A stretch of DNA of 16,690 bases. Origin: Halopenitus sp041821145. GTDB taxonomy: Archaea; Halobacteriota; Halobacteria; Halobacteriales; Haloferacaceae. The position numbers and the translations under genes are program-made. Where the stretch lies: positions 1 through 16,690 of the forward strand of contig NZ_JBGUBC010000035.1 in the NCBI RefSeq assembly GCF_041821145.1, in the 5' to 3' direction. The notes under the pieces were generated by a model. That model was not told the origin of the DNA and did not search any database. It saw only the letters and a program-made list of their open reading frames with translations. Shown one piece after another: positions 6,488 through 13,526 of this stretch. Each line of letters opens with the position of its first letter. Position 1 is the stretch's first letter.

Positions 6488-7269
6488 AGATTCGCTCCCG
6501 TGGCCCCGCCGTCGATCGTGACGGTCTCACCGTTGATGAATCCGGACCGCGGCGAGGAGAGGAACGCAACGGTGTCACCGAGTTCCATCGGATCACCGGT
6601 TCGGCCCAGCGGATTGCTTGCCCAGTTCTTGAGTCCCTCCTCGTAGGTGTCGTACTCGCCGCGCTCGACCGCCTGATTGACCAGATCCTGAATGCGGGAG
6701 GTCTCGTGTGGGCCGGGAAGGACGGCGTTGGAACGCACCTCCGGCGCGAACTCCTTCGAGAGAGTCTTCTCGAGGCCGATGACGCCCATCCGAACGGAAT
6801 TCGAGAGAACCAGGCTGTCGATCGCCTCCTTCACGCTCCGGGAGGTGATGTTGACGATGGTGCCGCCGCCGTCGGTGAGGTGGGGTTCGGCCTCACGCGC
6901 GAGTCGAACGACGCTCATCACGAGCAGGTCGTAGGCCTCATACCAGTCCTCGTCGTCCGTGTCCAGAAACGCGCCGGAGGGGGGCCCGCCGGCACTCGTG
7001 ACGAGATGATCGATCGTTCCGAACTCCTCGACCGTTCGATCGACGAGCGCGCTGATGTCGTCCGAATCGGTCAGATCGCCCTGCTGGGCGACGACCTCGC
7101 CGGTCGCCACCTCCTCGATATCGGATTTTGCCTCCGCGAGTCGCTCCTCGTCGCGACCGTTGATCACGACGTTCGCTCCTTCGCGAGCGAGTGCTTTTGC
7201 CGATGCCCGTCCGAGACCGCTCGATGAGGCCGTTACGAGTGCCGCGTTGCCGTCTATCTGTAGATCCAT
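6484..7269 (-). CDS. Atypical short-chain dehydrogenase/reductase lacking the YxxxK motif
   Basis: A 261-residue SDR with the coenzyme motif TASSSGLG (13-20), SAGGP replacing the usual NNAG, Ser143 in NITSRS and the C-terminal IDGGATG. At the active site the canonical Tyr-x3-Lys is replaced by Ser156-x3-Arg160 (LVLSNSVRMGVIGL), and the helix-4 Asn is also missing. This matches a known subgroup of 3-oxoacyl-ACP-reductase-like SDRs without a perfect tetrad. By position it should oxidise the 2-keto-3-deoxy acid to the 2,4-diketo compound before the FAH hydrolase, but the chemistry would have to be non-standard. It is the first gene of the operon SDR-cupin-FAH and is divergent from the dehydratase gene. 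Confidence 0.85.
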   Translation of the reverse strand: MDLQIDGNAALVTASSSGLGRASAKALAREGANVVINGRDEERLAEAKSDIEEVATGEVVAQQGDLTDSDDISALVDRTVEEFGTIDHLVTSAGGPPSGAFLDTDDEDWYEAYDLLVMSVVRLAREAEPHLTDGGGTIVNITSRSVKEAIDSLVLSNSVRMGVIGLEKTLSKEFAPEVRSNAVLPGPHETSRIQDLVNQAVERGEYDTYEEGLKNWASNPLGRTGDPMELGDTVAFLSSPRSGFINGETVTIDGGATGANL

Positions 7270-7281
7270 GTCCGTTCAGAG

Positions 7282-7336
7282 GGATCGCCCGAGCGACCGA
7301 AAGCATTTCCCTAACGGCAAGGCCGCTGGGCGATCC
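7282..7336. promoter_or_regulatory. 9-bp inverted repeat in the divergent SDR/dehydratase promoter region
   Basis: GGATCGCCC (7282-7290) and GGGCGATCC (7328-7336) are exact inverted copies whose centres are 46 bp apart. CGATCCTG at 7331-7338 is also repeated directly at 7348-7355. The region separates two oppositely transcribed catabolic operons, so a shared regulator is plausible. GATC-rich words are common here, so the evidence is moderate. Confidence 0.35.
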
Positions 7337-7415
7337 TGGAAACTGGACGATCCTGATTCAGATCGGGGGAGGTCGACGACCGCGGCTGGATCGGCGACGA
7401 CAGTAATACGCCAAG

Positions 7416-7421
7416 TTATAT
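7416..7421 (+). promoter_or_regulatory. Probable TATA box of the dehydratase gene
   Basis: TTATAT in CCAAGTTATATGCC lies about 42 nt before the ATG at 7461, predicting a short leader of about 15-18 nt. That leader would include a GGGAGG purine run able to act as a ribosome binding site (about 7437-7445). Confidence 0.5.
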
Positions 7422-7460
7422 GCCGGCGTACGATGAGGGAGGGGGTACGGTGAGACACGG

Positions 7461-8678
7461 ATGAGAGACTATTCGAACCACGCGGAGGCTCGCTCCGCCG
7501 GCCGAGACGTATCGATCACTGACATTCAAAGCTGCGTTGTCGAGGGGAACTTCGAGTGGAACCTGGTAAAAATCGAGACTGACGCGGGGGTAACGGGGAT
7601 CGGCGAGGCCTATCGCGGCGGGGGCGTTCCGGAACTCATCGAGTATACGAAGCGATTTCTGATCGGCGAAAATCCCCTCGACGTCGAGCGGATCTTCAGA
7701 CGGATCGTCCAGGAGATGTCCGGCCACGGGGGGACGACCGGTAAGGTCGTGACCGCGGCCTCCGGCATCGAGATCGCCTTGTGGGACGTTGCGGGCAAGA
7801 TCCTCGATCTCCCGGTCTACCAGCTTCTCGGGTCGAAATATCGCGACGAGGTCCGCCTCTACTCCGATTGCCACGCCGGCGAAGCCTTCGAACTGGAAGA
7901 CGGCTACACGGACTACGCCGACGAGGAGGCATACACGCCGGAGGCGTACGCCGCGGAGGCCGAACGCGTCGCAGCGATGGGCTTCGATGCGATCAAATTC
8001 GATCTCGACGTGCCGATGGACAACGATCCCGATCCGTACAACGGGCGACTCTCCAACGCGGCGATCGAGCATAAGCGTCAGGTCGTGGAGGCGGTCCGTG
8101 ATGCGATCGGCTACGAGATCGACCTCGCGTTCGACTGCCACTGGGACTACACGGTCGAGAGCGCAAAGCGGCTGGCCCACGAACTCGACGAGTACGATCT
8201 CATGTGGCTTGAGGACGTCGTTCCGCCGGAGAACATGGACGCCCAGATCGAGGTAACGGGATCGACGCGGACGCCGATCGCGACCGGCGAGAACCGATTC
8301 CGGGTCCACGAACTCTCGGAGTTGATCTACGAACACGGCGTGGACATTCTGACTCCCGATCCGACCACCGTTGGCGGACTCGCGGAGACGATGCGGATCG
8401 CCGACCGCGCCGAGGAGAACTACATGCCGATCTCGCCGCACAACGTCTGTAGTCCGGTCGGCACGATGGCGTGTGTCCATTTGGGCGCCGCGATCCCGAA
8501 CTTCGATTACCTCGAGTACCACGCTCTGGAGGTCGACTGGTGGGACGATCTGCTCGTGCGCGAGGAGCCGATCATCCGCGACGGCCGCATCGAGGTTCCC
8601 GAGGCTCCCGGTCTCGGAATCGAACTCGACGAGGACGTGGTTGACGAACATCTCCTCGCGGGATCGAGCGGGTTCTAA
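7461..8678 (+). CDS. Enolase-superfamily sugar-acid dehydratase
   Basis: A 405-residue mandelate-racemase/muconate-lactonising type protein that should dehydrate an aldonate to a 2-keto-3-deoxy acid. The N-terminal capping domain (about 20-140) precedes a TIM barrel. The barrel has Lys179 (IKFDLD), metal ligands Asp225 (FDCHW), Glu251 (MWLEDVVPPEN) and Glu277 (ATGEN), Asp300 (TPDPTTVGG) and the general acid/base His327 (SPHNVCSPVGT). His227, after the first ligand, is typical of gluconate/galactonate/xylonate dehydratase relatives. Gluconate, xylonate, rhamnonate and fuconate dehydratases cannot be told apart by eye. Context places it between the lactonase and the diketo-acid steps. It is a single-gene transcript divergent from the SDR operon. 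Confidence 0.88.
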   Translation: MRDYSNHAEARSAGRDVSITDIQSCVVEGNFEWNLVKIETDAGVTGIGEAYRGGGVPELIEYTKRFLIGENPLDVERIFRRIVQEMSGHGGTTGKVVTAASGIEIALWDVAGKILDLPVYQLLGSKYRDEVRLYSDCHAGEAFELEDGYTDYADEEAYTPEAYAAEAERVAAMGFDAIKFDLDVPMDNDPDPYNGRLSNAAIEHKRQVVEAVRDAIGYEIDLAFDCHWDYTVESAKRLAHELDEYDLMWLEDVVPPENMDAQIEVTGSTRTPIATGENRFRVHELSELIYEHGVDILTPDPTTVGGLAETMRIADRAEENYMPISPHNVCSPVGTMACVHLGAAIPNFDYLEYHALEVDWWDDLLVREEPIIRDGRIEVPEAPGLGIELDEDVVDEHLLAGSSGF

Positions 8679-8890
8679 GGCGAGATTCCCGGTCGATCGA
8701 GGGCTCCGATATCGAATCCCGATCGGGCAGTACCGCAAGGAACTGGCGGAGTTCACCTTCTACGTGGGGGTTCGAACGGATCGGCCGGAGCAGAAACACG
8801 GCACGGTTCTTTCAAGCGACCGTCGGATCGTCCGTCCCGAACTCGACGTTCGCGCGAAGACCTATGCAACCCCATCCCCAACGGCCACCG

Positions 8891-9709
8891 ATGGCACGAC
8901 TCGAGCGGCTTCGGGTGTATCCGATCAAGGGACTCTCGGGGATCGACGTCGAGACGGCACGGATCCTCGAAGGCGGAACGCTGGCTCACGACCGCGAGTT
9001 CGCGCTCTTCGATTCCGACGGCGAGGTGATAAACGGCAAACGAACGGCCCGCGTCCACGATCTGTCGATCGACTTCGATCCGGAGACGGCGACTCTGATC
9101 GGCGAGGACGCTGCCTCCGAGGAGGTCACAGCCGGCGACGACGCCGGAGGCCGATTCGATCTCGATCGCGAACAGGGACGCGATCGAGCCGAGCGGTGGT
9201 TCGGCTCGGTCTTCGATCTTGAGGTGACCCTCGAACGGGATCGCTCGCTGGGGTTCGTCGACCGCCGGGAGATGGGTCCTTCGGTCGTCTCAACGGCCAC
9301 GCTCGAGACGCTCGCCTCCTGGTTCGAGAGGATGACGGTCGAGAGCGCCCGGCGGCGGCTTCGAGCCAACGTCGAGGTGTCCGGCGTGCCCGCATTCTTC
9401 GAGGATCGGTTCGTCGGCGAGGACGCGCCGGCTCTCGACATCGGTGGCGTCCGGATTGAGGGCGTCACGCCGTGTGGACGGTGTGTCGTCCCCCAACGCG
9501 ATCCCGACACCGGCGACCCGACTCCCGAGTTCCGCGAACGCTTCCTTCGGAAGCGAGAGGAGACCTTCCCCTCCTGGGCGGACGTGGAGGCGTTCGATCA
9601 CTTCTACACGCTCATGATCATCGGTGACGTTCCCGACTCCGATCGCGGCGAGACGCTTTCCGTCGGCGATCCGGTCGAGATCGGGGACCCGGTCGAGGGT
9701 CGCGAGTGA
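8891..9709 (+). CDS. MOSC-domain protein with N-terminal beta-barrel
   Basis: A 272-residue protein with an N-terminal MOSC_N beta-barrel (RLERLRVYPIKGLSGIDV) and a C-terminal MOSC domain. The MOSC domain carries the conserved cysteine motif TPCGRCVVPQRDPDTG (Cys195, Cys198). Relatives include molybdenum-cofactor sulfurase C-termini and the YcbX/mARC group, which handle molybdenum cofactor or reduce N-hydroxylated compounds. It has no evident link to the sugar genes around it. I chose the ATG at 8891 because MARLERLRVYP is the usual beginning of such proteins. An ATG at 8864 would add nine proline-rich residues. The 212 bp before it hold no gene and no clear promoter. Confidence 0.87.
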   Translation: MARLERLRVYPIKGLSGIDVETARILEGGTLAHDREFALFDSDGEVINGKRTARVHDLSIDFDPETATLIGEDAASEEVTAGDDAGGRFDLDREQGRDRAERWFGSVFDLEVTLERDRSLGFVDRREMGPSVVSTATLETLASWFERMTVESARRRLRANVEVSGVPAFFEDRFVGEDAPALDIGGVRIEGVTPCGRCVVPQRDPDTGDPTPEFRERFLRKREETFPSWADVEAFDHFYTLMIIGDVPDSDRGETLSVGDPVEIGDPVEGRE

Positions 9710-9726
9710 CGGGACCGCGGATCCAT

Positions 9727-9738
9727 CGGTAGCTCTTT
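9727..9738 (+). promoter_or_regulatory. Promoter element shared with the Gfo6 gene
   Basis: CGGTAGCTCTTT lies 39 nt before the ATG at 9766, with its T-rich end at TATA position. The same 12 bases occur on the other strand before the gene at 15821, at nearly the same distance. It probably combines a TATA/BRE region with a regulator site. Confidence 0.45.
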
Positions 9739-9765
9739 TTGCGCCGATCGAGTAGGCCTCGTGGT

Positions 9766-10572
9766 ATGAGTGGCCATGCTGAATTCGACTACCGTGGCGA
9801 ATCCGCGATCGTGACCGGCTCGACGAAGGGAATCGGGCGTGGGATCGCGGCAGGGCTCGCCGAGGCGAACGCGAACGTCGTCGTCAACTCTCGAACCGAA
9901 TCCGATGTGCGGGAAGTGGCCGAAGAGCTTTCCGAGCACGGGACGGGCGAGGTGATCGGCATTACGGCGGACATGGGTGACCCGCAGGAGATCGAACGTC
10001 TCGTGGAGCGTGCAGCCGACGCGTTCGGCGAGATCGATCTCCTCGTCAACAACGCTGCGATCTGGCCGCGTGAGGGGACGCTCGTGGAATCGTCGATAGA
10101 GCAGTGGGATCAAGCCATGGACGTCAACGTCCGAGCACAGTATTACGCCTCGAAGCTCGTCGCCGAACACATGATCGAACATGACGTTGCGGGGAGCATC
10201 ATCAACCACACGAGCCAGGCCGGCGACAGACGGACGGACTCCTTTGGACTCTACGGCATCTCAAAGACCGCGATCAAGGGGCTGACCTGGCGGATGGCAC
10301 AGGAACTCGCCGAGGAGGGCATTCGCATGAATGCAATATCGACGGACGTAACCGAGACGTATCAGACCCGTCACGAAGCGGAGATGGAAGCCGCAGCGGA
10401 TCCGGATCGCACCGCGGAGGAGATCCTCCGTGCGCGTGGCGAGGCGCGTCCGATCGGCCGTCTCGGTCAGCCCGAGGATCTCGCGGACGCCGTTCTGTTC
10501 CTCGCCAGCGAGAGGGCGTCCTACGTCGTCGGCGACATCCTCCGCGTCAGTGGCGGCGGCAACCTGGAGTGA
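9766..10572 (+). CDS. Short-chain dehydrogenase, probable sugar 1-dehydrogenase
   Basis: A 268-residue classical SDR with TGSTKGIG (18-24), NNAA (95-98), and the catalytic set Asn121, Ser150, Tyr163 and Lys167 (LYGISKTA). Arg43 at the end of beta-2 (VVVNSR) hints at NADP. It lies 4 bp before a lactonase-like amidohydrolase, so it most likely oxidises an aldose at C1 to the lactone opened by that enzyme, as L-rhamnose and L-fucose dehydrogenases do. It may instead be the 2-keto-3-deoxy acid dehydrogenase, given that the other SDR of the cluster lacks the Tyr/Lys pair. An ATG at 9739 would extend it with an Arg-rich tail and is not supported by the promoter element. Confidence 0.85.
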   Translation: MSGHAEFDYRGESAIVTGSTKGIGRGIAAGLAEANANVVVNSRTESDVREVAEELSEHGTGEVIGITADMGDPQEIERLVERAADAFGEIDLLVNNAAIWPREGTLVESSIEQWDQAMDVNVRAQYYASKLVAEHMIEHDVAGSIINHTSQAGDRRTDSFGLYGISKTAIKGLTWRMAQELAEEGIRMNAISTDVTETYQTRHEAEMEAAADPDRTAEEILRARGEARPIGRLGQPEDLADAVLFLASERASYVVGDILRVSGGGNLE

Positions 10573-10576
10573 GACG

Positions 10577-11452
10577 ATGCGATTCATTGATTCACACACT
10601 CACACGTGGGGGGCCGATACTGCGGAACTTCCGTGGTCGGTCGAATCGCTCCCCCCGGGGTGGAACGGCTCCTATACGGCCCACGAGCTGATCGCGGACA
10701 TGGACGCCGCAAGCGTTGACGAGGGCGTTATCGTTACCCCGCCGCTTTACGGCCGCGGGATCCGCGCGAACGAGTACACCATGCGGTCCCTCGAGGCGTA
10801 CCCCGATCGTCTGTGGGGCGTCGGTTTGATGGACTTCTTTGGCTCCGATCCCCAACAGGTGCGTGCCGATCTGCGGCGCGTCGTCGGTCATGATCGAATG
10901 CTCGGCGTCCGAATGCACGCGTGTTTACGGTATGACGAACATCCCTCGGAACTCGATCGAACGGCCGACTGGATCCTCGATGACGATCTCGACCCGGTCT
11001 GGACGGAGGCGGCACGCCAGGAGACGTCGGTATTCATCTTCCCGAAGGCCGAGCAGATATCGATGATCGAGACGCTCGCGCAGCGACATCCCGACGTCAC
11101 GATCGTCGTCGACCACATGGCGTATCCCGACGATCGGACCGATCCCACGACGGAGCCGTGGACCGACTTCGAGGCGCTCGCCGAACACGCAAACGTCGCC
11201 GTGAAGGTCAGTTCACTGCCGCGATCGAGCGAGACGGGCTGGCCCTACGAGGATTTGTGGGAGTACCTCCGCTATCTGCTTGAGTGGTTCGGACCCGAGC
11301 GATTGCTGCTTGGGTCGGATTATCCCTGGATGGACGACTGGGCGAGCTACGAGGAGTGTCTCAACTGGATCGAGGAAGTCACCTTCCTCTCGGCACGTGA
11401 CCTCTCGTATCTCTCGTCTCGAAGTTTCGATCGCGTTCACGGGGTCGACTAA
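10577..11452 (+). CDS. Amidohydrolase-2 family protein, probable sugar lactonase
   Basis: A 291-residue TIM-barrel metal hydrolase (amidohydrolase 2, PF04909 type). It shows the N-terminal DSHTH motif (His7, His9), VVDHMAYPDD with His180, and the C-terminal LLLGSDYPW with Asp248, all expected at the active site. L-fuconolactonases and L-rhamnono-1,4-lactonases belong to this family. It follows the SDR with only 4 bp between them, so a dehydrogenase-lactonase pair is the best reading. Decarboxylases of the same family are the alternative. The frame is open upstream into the SDR gene, but the ATG at 10577 begins the conserved first strand. It is convergent with the ABC ATPase gene, 44 bp apart. 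Confidence 0.82.
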   Translation: MRFIDSHTHTWGADTAELPWSVESLPPGWNGSYTAHELIADMDAASVDEGVIVTPPLYGRGIRANEYTMRSLEAYPDRLWGVGLMDFFGSDPQQVRADLRRVVGHDRMLGVRMHACLRYDEHPSELDRTADWILDDDLDPVWTEAARQETSVFIFPKAEQISMIETLAQRHPDVTIVVDHMAYPDDRTDPTTEPWTDFEALAEHANVAVKVSSLPRSSETGWPYEDLWEYLRYLLEWFGPERLLLGSDYPWMDDWASYEECLNWIEEVTFLSARDLSYLSSRSFDRVHGVD

Positions 11453-11496
11453 AACGGGTTCGGAACGATCGGATCGCTGCCGTCGATACAAACGGA

Positions 11497-12309
11497 TCAG
11501 GCGCTGACTGCGTCCTCGCTTTGCCCGCCTTCGCCGCGTTCTTCCTCCGGAAGCCCGCCGATCATTCGGCTGACGATGTCCTCTCTGTCCACATTCGTCT
11601 CGTCGATGACGCCGGCGCTGTGGCCGTGATAGAGGACCTGGATCCGGTCGGCTGCGCGGCGAACGTAATCGAGGTTGTGCGAGATCAGGATAATGGAGAT
11701 CCCCTGGTCTTGCATCTGGTTGATGAGTTCGAGTACCCGGTCTGCTCCTTCGACGGAAAGTGCGCTCGTCGGCTCGTCCATGATGACGATGTCCGGATCG
11801 GAAAGCAGGGTCCGAGAGATGCTGACGAGTTGGCGCTCTCCGCCCGAGAGGTTCGAGACCTTCGCGTCGACGTCGACGTCGATATTTAGGTCCTCAAGTA
11901 GTTCCCGTGCCCGCTCGCGCATCGAACCCTTATCGAGGATCCCGAGCAACGAATCCGGCCCGGTGACCTGTTCGCGTCCGAGAAAGATGTTCTGTGCGAC
12001 GGTGAGGTTTCCGGCGATCGCCAGATCCTGAAACGTCGTTTCGATCCCGCGACGCTTGGCGTCCCGTGGCGATTCGATGTGCACCTCCTCCCCTTCGATC
12101 CGGATCGTTCCGGAATCCGGACGAATCGCTCCCGCGAGACATTTGATCAGCGTCGATTTGCCGGCACCGTTGTCGCCCGCAAGTGCGAGCACCTCGTTTC
12201 GACGAAGCCGGAGAGTAACGTCCTCGAGCGCGACGACCTCACCGAACCGCTTCGATATGTTCTCCATCTCGACGATGTGATCGGTCGTCTGGCGGTCTCC
12301 CGGTTCCAT
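11497..12309 (-). CDS. Sugar ABC transporter ATPase, single-domain CUT2 type
   Basis: A 270-residue ATP-binding subunit with Walker A GDNGAGKST (45-53), Q-loop Gln94, signature LSGGERQ (154-160), Walker B IVIMDEP (174-180) and switch His211. Sequence features such as CLAGAIRPDSGTI and SISRTLLSDPDIVIMDEPTSALS put it with ribose/xylose-type transporters. It has one nucleotide-binding domain rather than the two fused domains (about 500 residues) of RbsA. In that it resembles the FrcA type, and it should act as a homodimer. It is transcribed away from its permease through a shared promoter region. Confidence 0.88.
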   Translation of the reverse strand: MEPGDRQTTDHIVEMENISKRFGEVVALEDVTLRLRRNEVLALAGDNGAGKSTLIKCLAGAIRPDSGTIRIEGEEVHIESPRDAKRRGIETTFQDLAIAGNLTVAQNIFLGREQVTGPDSLLGILDKGSMRERARELLEDLNIDVDVDAKVSNLSGGERQLVSISRTLLSDPDIVIMDEPTSALSVEGADRVLELINQMQDQGISIILISHNLDYVRRAADRIQVLYHGHSAGVIDETNVDREDIVSRMIGGLPEEERGEGGQSEDAVSA

Positions 12310-12323
12310 AGTGGTAGGTCATG

Positions 12324-12380
12324 ACGTGTCGATAAAAGCGTTCTGTCCCGCGTTCGTCCGCACCTCTCATTTCGACACGT
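12324..12380. promoter_or_regulatory. 9-bp inverted repeat in the divergent transporter promoter
   Basis: ACGTGTCGA (12324-12332) and TCGACACGT (12372-12380) are exact inverted copies with centres 48 bp apart. The first copy abuts the TATA box of the ATPase gene, so a bound protein would block or assist that promoter directly. The second lies about 50 bp upstream of the permease TATA box. It is a good operator candidate for a sugar-responsive regulator acting on both sides. Confidence 0.5.
12331..12338 (-). promoter_or_regulatory. TATA box of the ABC ATPase gene
   Basis: On the minus strand the sequence CTTTTATC is centred about 25 nt before the ATG at 12309, a leaderless promoter. It overlaps one arm of the inverted repeat. 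Confidence 0.5.
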
Positions 12381-12429
12381 GCCCGGAGATCGCGAGCCGA
12401 TCGAGTGAGATGACGACGTCTTCCAAAGG

Positions 12430-12438
12430 TATAATATA
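12430..12438 (+). promoter_or_regulatory. TATA box of the permease gene
   Basis: TATAATATA, preceded by the purine-rich CCAAAGG as a possible BRE, is centred 27 nt before the ATG at 12461. It is the clearest TATA box in the window and implies a leaderless permease transcript. Confidence 0.65.
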
Positions 12439-12460
12439 TCGCCGTGGAAATCGGTGTCAC

Positions 12461-13441
12461 ATGTCCCATTCGGCGGTCGATTTCGAGGTGCTCACTGACC
12501 GGCTCTCCCTGGATCGTCTCGGTCGCTACGGCCCGATCATCGGTCTCGTCGGGCTGTACGTCGCGTTCTCGTTTTTGAACGACCGGTTCCTCACCGTCGG
12601 GAACCAGATGAACGTCCTGCGGCAGGTCTCGATCATCGGCATTATGGCGATCGGCGTGACCTTCCCCATCCTCTGTGCGGAGATCGACTTGAGTATCGCC
12701 CAGGTGATGGAGGTCGCTGGGTTGACGATCGCCACACTCGCCGTCGGTGCGCGGCTCTTCGAGGGCTTCGCTCTCCCGATCCCAGTGGCGATCGTGATCG
12801 GGTTGTCGGTCGGCGCACTCATCGGGACGATCTCCGGATACGTCACCGCCCGGTTCGGCGTCCCGTCGTTCATGACGACGCTTGCGATGTTGTTCCTCGC
12901 GGACGGATTCGGACTGATCGTCTCGGGTAACCGGCCGATAACCGGCCTTCCGGACTCGCTTACGGCCATCGGTGGGTCGCAAATCCTTGGTCTTCCGAGC
13001 ATCGTCATCGTCTTCTTCGCGCTTTTGATCATCTCACAGTTCATCCTCTCGTACACCAAATTCGGACTGTACATCTACGCGATCGGCGGCGATCGTCAGT
13101 CGGCCAAGCGGATGGGGATAAACGTCATGGCCGTTCGGATGGGGACGCTCATTATCTCGGGGTTGTTCGCTGCCATCGCGGGCCTCGTCACCCTGGGTCG
13201 TCTCGGGAGCGCCGTTCCGACGATGGGTTCCAACATGCTGTTACCGCCGATCGCTGCAGTCATTCTCGGTGGGGCCGACCTCTTTGGCGGATCGGGGAAT
13301 ATGATGGGGACGCTTATCGGCGTCCTCATCCTCGGCGTTCTGCAAAACGGTCTCAACCTCATGGGCGTGGGACCGTCGGGCCAACTCGTCGCACAGGGGA
13401 TCGTCTTGATGTTAGCCGTGCTCGCGAACGTCCGAAGTTAA
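12461..13441 (+). CDS. Sugar ABC transporter permease (RbsC-like)
   Basis: A 326-residue integral membrane protein with about eight to ten hydrophobic segments, of the ribose/xylose (BPD_transp_2) permease family. Family landmarks include ILCAEIDLSIAQV (around 71-82), the GVPSFMTTLAMLFLADG block (133-149), and the cytoplasmic coupling loop AIGGDRQSAKRMGI (207-220) that contacts the ATPase. The C-terminal PPIAAVILGGADLFGGSG...VLQNGLNLMGV is also typical. It should import a monosaccharide with the divergent ATPase and the downstream binding protein. The start at 12461 is set by the TATA box 27 nt upstream; the open frame before it covers the promoter. Confidence 0.9.
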   Translation: MSHSAVDFEVLTDRLSLDRLGRYGPIIGLVGLYVAFSFLNDRFLTVGNQMNVLRQVSIIGIMAIGVTFPILCAEIDLSIAQVMEVAGLTIATLAVGARLFEGFALPIPVAIVIGLSVGALIGTISGYVTARFGVPSFMTTLAMLFLADGFGLIVSGNRPITGLPDSLTAIGGSQILGLPSIVIVFFALLIISQFILSYTKFGLYIYAIGGDRQSAKRMGINVMAVRMGTLIISGLFAAIAGLVTLGRLGSAVPTMGSNMLLPPIAAVILGGADLFGGSGNMMGTLIGVLILGVLQNGLNLMGVGPSGQLVAQGIVLMLAVLANVRS

Positions 13442-13472
13442 ACGCTCTCCCGTGCGAAACGGGGTGGGTCAA

Positions 13473-13478
13473 TATAAA
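13473..13478 (+). promoter_or_regulatory. Probable TATA box of the binding-protein gene
   Basis: TATAAA in the 85-bp gap between permease and binding-protein genes would start RNA near 13502, about 25 nt before the ATG at 13527. A separate promoter would allow more binding protein than permease to be made. Confidence 0.5.
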
Positions 13479-13526
13479 CAGCTTAAGCGACACCTCTTTT
13501 ACGCGAGCAGTGATACTGGACAACGC

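Noticed and set aside
7416..8756. Minus-strand 446-residue open frame opposite the dehydratase gene
   Set aside because: It is exactly antisense to a protein with intact enolase-superfamily motifs. Its residues show no recognisable domain, and long antisense frames are common in GC-rich haloarchaeal genes.
8679..8890. Possible small gene or RNA between the dehydratase and MOSC genes
   Set aside because: No frame with a plausible start and composition, no tRNA-like fold and no strong hairpin could be found in these 212 bp.
12239..12982. Minus-strand 247-residue frame across the divergent promoter
   Set aside because: It is antisense to the permease and overlaps the ATPase start. Its Arg/Asp-rich content fits a shadow frame.
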